Part shown: positions 5,483 through 7,970 of the stretch, one piece after another
How positions within the stretch are numbered: position 1 is the stretch's first letter
Layout of the letters: each line of letters opens with the position of its first letter
Origin: Spirochaetia bacterium
GTDB taxonomy: Bacteria > Spirochaetota > Spirochaetia > Treponematales > Breznakiellaceae
NCBI GenBank assembly: GCA_026002595.1
Contig: BOBW01000075.1
Location: 1-7,970 of the forward strand
Direction of reading: 5' to 3'
DNA: 7,970 nucleotides
Made by a program: the position numbers and the translations under genes
Notes under the pieces: model-generated
Seen by the model: the letters and a program-made list of their open reading frames with translations, nothing else
Database searches by the model: none
Told to the model about the DNA's origin: nothing

Positions 5483-5964
5483 AATTCCAAAACCTCCGCT
5501 GGCTTATATATGCCCACGCCCTTATATTCTTCCCTGCCATTAACCCGCCGTACCATTTCAATAGTCCAGGGCCGGGCAATGTGGGTAAAGTTAAGGCTCA
5601 CTATAAAATCTAATCCACTGATCACCGTAATGGCAATATGGGCCGCATCCGCCGCCCACTCCGGGGATATGGCCTTTTCCTGAATATACAGGGCTGCAAG
5701 CCGTTCTACTTCCTCGGTCCTTTCCAAAACGGTAACGCCGTATTCCCTGATAAGTCCTTTCATTTTTTCCCGCTTTACCGGGTCTTTCTCCCCTTCAATC
5801 TCATCGGTTGCATACGGGGATGTATAGGGCTCATATTTTCCGGCTTTTATCTGGTCAAAAATCTGCCGGGCTTGGGCCTTGTATTCCTGGTAATGCGGTT
5901 CTTGCCGGGTTTCATAGTAAAAGCTGAACATCGTTGTTTCAAGATAAATTTTCGGTACAGACAT
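5479..5964 (-). CDS. PIN-domain protein (VapC-like toxin candidate)
   Basis: This 161-residue protein has the PIN ribonuclease pattern: IYLETTMFSFYYETR at the start, YTSPYATDEIEG in the middle, and ADAAHIAITVISGLDFIVSLNFTHI near the C-terminus. Candidate metal-binding acids are Glu9 (in place of the common Asp, as in the YLETS subgroup), Glu55, Asp106 and Asp119. PIN proteins of this type cleave RNA as toxins of type II toxin-antitoxin pairs. The start at 5964 is supported by AGGAG seven bases upstream. It overlaps the next gene by 4 bp. The XRE gene lies 137 bases upstream on the same strand and could be cotranscribed or regulatory. Family call is good; toxicity and RNA target are inferred. 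Confidence 0.85.
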   Translation of the reverse strand: MSVPKIYLETTMFSFYYETRQEPHYQEYKAQARQIFDQIKAGKYEPYTSPYATDEIEGEKDPVKREKMKGLIREYGVTVLERTEEVERLAALYIQEKAISPEWAADAAHIAITVISGLDFIVSLNFTHIARPWTIEMVRRVNGREEYKGVGIYKPAEVLEL

Positions 5965-6101
5965 AAGCTGCTCCTATTGGTTCCGGGTATCGCCCCGCCT
6001 GGAAACCGAGCAAATATGATAACCCGCCGCATTGGCAGTAAAGGGGGTAAGTAAGCGCCGGTATAGTCCGGGGCTGGCCGCAACCCTCCCGCCTTGCCGG
6101 G

Positions 6102-6329
6102 TCATTTATCCCCTCCCTCCGGGGGCGGGTCCGGTGTGTAACTCATAATATCACCGGGTTGACAATTCAGGTAAGCACAAATCCGCTCTATCACTTTGCC
6201 ATCTACCGTCTGGCCTTTTGAAAGCTTTGAAAGCGTAGGGGCTGTGATCACATGATCAATCACAAGATCCATTTTTTTCTTTCCCCTATCCAAAAGTAGA
6301 TGAAACAAGGGTAGGTAAGAAATACCCAT
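6102..6329 (-). CDS. XRE-family (Cro/CI-type) transcriptional regulator (75 aa)
   Basis: The protein is a stand-alone HTH_26/Cro-like DNA-binding domain. MGISYLPLFHLLLDRG forms the first helices, TLSKLSKGQTVDGKVIERIC (32-51) covers the recognition helix region, and YLNCQPGDIM (53-62) is the signature end of this subfamily. A short Pro/Glu/Asp tail follows. The start at 6329 is chosen because GGAGG lies nine bases upstream and homology begins there; a longer TTG frame from 6347 has no such support. Transcription would start close to the gene from a strong promoter with a palindrome in its spacer, consistent with autoregulation. It diverges from the HIRAN operon, which it probably represses. 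Confidence 0.85.
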   Translation of the reverse strand: MGISYLPLFHLLLDRGKKKMDLVIDHVITAPTLSKLSKGQTVDGKVIERICAYLNCQPGDIMSYTPDPPPEGGDK

Positions 6330-6351
6330 AATATTATTCCTCCACAATCTT

Positions 6352-6380
6352 AATATATACCCCTATCAGGGATAAGTCAA
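6352..6380 (-). promoter_or_regulatory. Promoter of the XRE gene with palindromic operator in the spacer
   Basis: On the minus strand TTGACT (6380-6375), a 17-base spacer and TATATT (6357-6352) form a near-consensus sigma-70 type promoter. The spacer is itself a near-palindrome, TATCCCTGATAGGGGTA, with two 7-base arms, one mismatch and a 3-base centre. Occupancy there would block RNA polymerase, which suits XRE autorepression. Confidence 0.7.
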
Positions 6381-6429
6381 TGACTGTTTAATAAAAATAA
6401 AAAAAGATTTAAAAAAGATAAATAATTAC

Positions 6430-6458
6430 TTGACAAATAAACAATCATTTATTATACT
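6430..6458 (+). promoter_or_regulatory. Promoter of the HIRAN operon
   Basis: TTGACA (6430-6435), a 17-base spacer and TATACT (6453-6458) form a near-perfect promoter about 30 bases before the HIRAN start codon. The spacer contains AATAAA-CAATCA-TTTATT, a 6-6-6 palindrome (6436-6453) that could be an operator. An A/T-rich tract (about 6391-6426) immediately upstream may act as an UP element. The arms differ from those of the palindrome at 6358-6374. Confidence 0.8.
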
Positions 6459-6487
6459 TAAATTATTGTTAAGGTAAGGAGCGAAAA

Positions 6488-6901
6488 ATGATCAATGAAA
6501 CAATGAAAAGCAAGGTTTTCACCTTGGGTAACAAGCTGGCCTCCCGCATGGGCGGGGACCGCCGGGCAGCCTTCATTGAGGCATGGATCATCGTCAAAGC
6601 CGGGGCCGTTACCCTCCCCGTCAAGGGAGTTATGGCAGGGAACCGGCAGGAAGCCCTCCGCCGCTTGGGAAATTATAACCCCGCCGATGTGCGGGCTTTC
6701 CTGGTCCCGGAATCGGACAACGCCTATGACCCCGCAGCCGTGGCGGTCATGGTGGGGGTAAACGGGGGCCGGGGGTACTACAAGCTGGGGTACTTGCCTA
6801 AAGAGCAAACCGGGATAGCCGCCGCCCTCCGGAGCAAGGTTCCCGCTATCAAGGTTTTGAACGGGGACATCCAGGGGGCACGGATCACCCTCATCGCTTA
6901 A
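6488..6901 (+). CDS. HIRAN-domain protein (137 aa)
   Basis: Residues about 42-135 match the HIRAN domain, a module that binds DNA ends or single-stranded DNA and is found in repair and mobile-element proteins. Visible landmarks are VKGVMAGNRQEALRRL (45-60), the diagnostic FLVPESDNAYDPAAVAVMV (71-89) and the YYKLGYLPKEQ segment, ending with GDIQGARITLIA. An N-terminal helical region of about 40 residues (KVFTLGNKLASRMGGDRRAAFIEAW) precedes it. AAGGAG sits seven bases before the ATG. It is the first gene of the plus-strand operon divergent from the XRE regulator, which predicts tight repression until induction. There are no nuclease or helicase motifs in the chain, so it would act as a binding or adaptor protein. 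Its partners are probably the next two genes. Confidence 0.85.
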   Translation: MINETMKSKVFTLGNKLASRMGGDRRAAFIEAWIIVKAGAVTLPVKGVMAGNRQEALRRLGNYNPADVRAFLVPESDNAYDPAAVAVMVGVNGGRGYYKLGYLPKEQTGIAAALRSKVPAIKVLNGDIQGARITLIA

Positions 6902-6943
6902 CAGGAAATTCGGGCCGCCCTGGGGGACAAAAGGAGAAAAGCA

Positions 6944-7095
6944 ATGTCTGAAAAAAACCTTACAATTTGACCACCGAGGAAATGGATTTACTGACAACAT
7001 TTCAAGCCTTGACCCCTGAAAATCAGGATCAATTTTTGGCCTGGGTGAAAGAACTTGCCTTGAAACAAACCAAAAAACAGGAGGATAAGCGTTAA
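6944..7095 (+). CDS. Small hypothetical protein split by a -1 frameshift
   Basis: An AAGGAG site precedes ATG at 6944, but this frame gives only MSEKNLTI before TGA (6968-6970). Immediately after codon 3 the sequence reads A AAA AAC (6952-6958) in exactly the zero-frame register needed for -1 slippage. Shifting there, or adding one A, gives MSEKKPYNLTTEEMDLL and continues to TAA at 7093-7095, about 49 residues (MDLLTTFQALTPENQDQFLAW... inside). The second part has no good start of its own: its ATG at 6982 has a Shine-Dalgarno-like GAGGA only two bases away. The family is unknown; it looks helical and acidic. It may be programmed frameshifting, transcriptional slippage, or a one-base deletion in an A8 tract. 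The next gene begins one base after its stop. Confidence 0.6.
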
Positions 7096-7096
7096 T

Positions 7097-7822
7097 ATGG
7101 ACTTACAAAAAATAAAGGTCCGGCAGGATCTAGCAAGAATGGTTAGAAACTATGTCCTTGCAGGGAAGATTGACGAATCGCAGGAATATAAAATAACCAG
7201 CTTCATAGACTTCGCTATCGGTGGCGGGGAACTGTCCGAGGAAACGCCGACCGGGAAAGTCTTTTACTTCCCCGGTGAATGGCAGGAGGAAGAAGCGCCT
7301 AAACAGCCGGAATATAAGCCGCCCCAGAAGAAAGAAAAGGAAATTCGGAACTACCAGGTCATGCCCGATGAACCTTTCCCGGAGATAGGGGAGAGCGATT
7401 TGCGGAAGGTATTACAGCGGGACGGCCTGATCCTTCAGGGGTGGGAGCATTGGATCGATTTTAAGTATGTGGAGTATGGGGCGTGGAAATCCCTGGGGAG
7501 CGCCTACCGTGCCCATTGGATAGCGTCCTCTGACAAACACTTCCAATACCAGTCCGGTATCGTGCTGGAAGGGGAAATCTACGAAGCCATACCCATCAAC
7601 CGGGGCGGTAGTTTCTGTGCAAGCTTTAACCATGCTCGGAGGCAGGGAACCGGGGAATACCTTAGCGGTGCGGAACTCCCGGACAGCGTGGTCTACACAC
7701 TTTTGGGGCGGCACACCTTTGAAATCCGGGACTACATAGAGAAGTACAAAGAATTCGGCATATCGAAAAACCTTGAGGCAAGATTCACTCTCAAAATCCA
7801 AAAGGAGCAAGCAAATGTCTAA
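7097..7822 (+). CDS. Hypothetical protein of unknown family (241 aa)
   Basis: I do not recognise this protein. An N-terminal segment (1-60, MDLQKIKVRQDLARMVRNY and YKITSFIDFAIGGG) is followed by a Pro/Glu/Lys-rich linker (about 65-90). A C-terminal region (about 95-241) is rich in aromatic residues (LQGWEHWIDFKYVEYGAWKS, RAHWIASSDKHFQY) and ends in a basic helix. There are no Walker, HTH, zinc or membrane motifs. The start at 7097 lies one base after the preceding stop, with AGGAGG 12 bases upstream. The stop overlaps the next ATG by eight bases, so coupling is likely. Position in the XRE-controlled HIRAN operon suggests a joint role, but none can be read from sequence. The chain is unusually acidic-aromatic and appears intact. 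Confidence 0.75.
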   Translation: MDLQKIKVRQDLARMVRNYVLAGKIDESQEYKITSFIDFAIGGGELSEETPTGKVFYFPGEWQEEEAPKQPEYKPPQKKEKEIRNYQVMPDEPFPEIGESDLRKVLQRDGLILQGWEHWIDFKYVEYGAWKSLGSAYRAHWIASSDKHFQYQSGIVLEGEIYEAIPINRGGSFCASFNHARRQGTGEYLSGAELPDSVVYTLLGRHTFEIRDYIEKYKEFGISKNLEARFTLKIQKEQANV

Positions 7823-7970
7823 AATAAAACCCTTAAAACCCAAGGTATGCAGTGAAGCGCCAAATGGCAGGGCGCGATGGACTTTACGGCTTCTGGCGGA
7901 GAAAGCAGTTGAGCTTGGCATAGTTGAAAGTGTATCGCACACGGCAATTGCAGACTGTTTAAAAAAAACG
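7815..7970 (+). CDS. IS630-family transposase fragment, N-terminus replaced (cut by window end)
   Basis: The frame starts MSKIKPLKPK, with AAGGAG eight bases upstream, overlaps the previous stop, and then reads VCSEAPNGRARWTLRLLAEK and LGIVESVSHTAIADCLKKT. From the Cys onward this matches the region of IS630 transposases just before the DDE domain (ACSEPP.GRARWTLRLLA, then ISHETVRRVLKK). Roughly the first 90-110 residues that would normally precede this block, including the HTH region, are absent. The first ten residues look like the start of an operon gene, so the frame is probably a fusion of that gene's 5' end to a truncated transposase. Whether the rest of the transposase continues past the window is not visible. 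The frame could also be a recently inserted partial element. Confidence 0.7.
   Translation, partial: MSKIKPLKPKVCSEAPNGRARWTLRLLAEKAVELGIVESVSHTAIADCLKKT

Noticed and set aside
5847..6083. Minus-strand 78-codon frame at the PIN gene start
   Set aside because: Overlaps the N-terminal coding region of the PIN gene in another frame, and has no motif.
6458..7000. Minus-strand 180-codon frame opposite the HIRAN gene
   Set aside because: Shadow of a GC-rich coding strand; the plus-strand gene has promoter, ribosome site and domain evidence.
7412..7942. Minus-strand 176-codon frame opposite the 241-aa gene
   Set aside because: Shadow of the plus-strand genes, with no start context or recognised motif.
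1..7970. tRNA, rRNA and CRISPR arrays
   Set aside because: No cloverleaf with a T-arm motif, no rRNA-like stretch and no spaced direct repeats were seen by eye.

Overview
The window looks like a mobile or accessory segment of a bacterial chromosome. The likeliest host is a spirochaete, perhaps a host-associated Treponema. The evidence is indirect: a lipoprotein with a spirochaete-style lipobox (...FVFAGC) carrying an Ig-like plus formylglycine-enzyme-like (C-type-lectin fold) domain, mixed AT- and GC-rich blocks, strong Shine-Dalgarno sites, and IS630-type elements. I cannot confirm a species from sequence alone.

Layout. Positions 1-328 hold the 3' end of an IS630-family transposase. It abuts the last 62 codons of a tyrosine integrase (329-517), broken exactly at the catalytic Arg, with a 55-residue unknown gene one base downstream. 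Positions 687-1167 contain no convincing gene. A 427-residue surface lipoprotein follows (1168-2451) and ends at a strong hairpin shared with a convergent minus-strand pair: an HNH-like zinc-ribbon protein (2545-3096) and a phage-type replication initiator (3175-3978). A control region (3979-4128) with an 8-bp inverted repeat, a plus-strand promoter-like sequence and a perfect intrinsic terminator separates these from a minus-strand excisionase-like HTH gene (4129-4332), whose leader has a 16-bp hairpin ending in a U-tract. Positions 4435-5221 carry no confident gene but are rich in hairpins, several with U-tracts on the minus strand. Next come a minus-strand PIN-domain gene and a small partner gene overlapping it by 4 bp (5222-5964), then an XRE repressor (6102-6329).

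The XRE repressor is divergent from a plus-strand operon: a HIRAN-domain protein (6488-6901), a small gene split by a -1 shift at an A AAA AAC heptamer (6944-7095), a 241-residue protein of unknown family (7097-7822), and a fourth start codon whose reading frame becomes an N-terminally truncated IS630 transposase (7815 to the window end).

Integration. Integrase remnant, excisionase-like HTH, replication initiator, HNH protein and XRE switch together suggest a decayed prophage or integrative element bounded or invaded by IS630 copies. The XRE/HIRAN divergent promoter pair, with palindromes inside both promoter spacers, looks like a regulatory switch. The HIRAN - split small gene - unknown 241-aa cassette is the part most likely to be a little-described accessory module. 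No RNA genes of known class, tRNAs or CRISPR arrays were seen.
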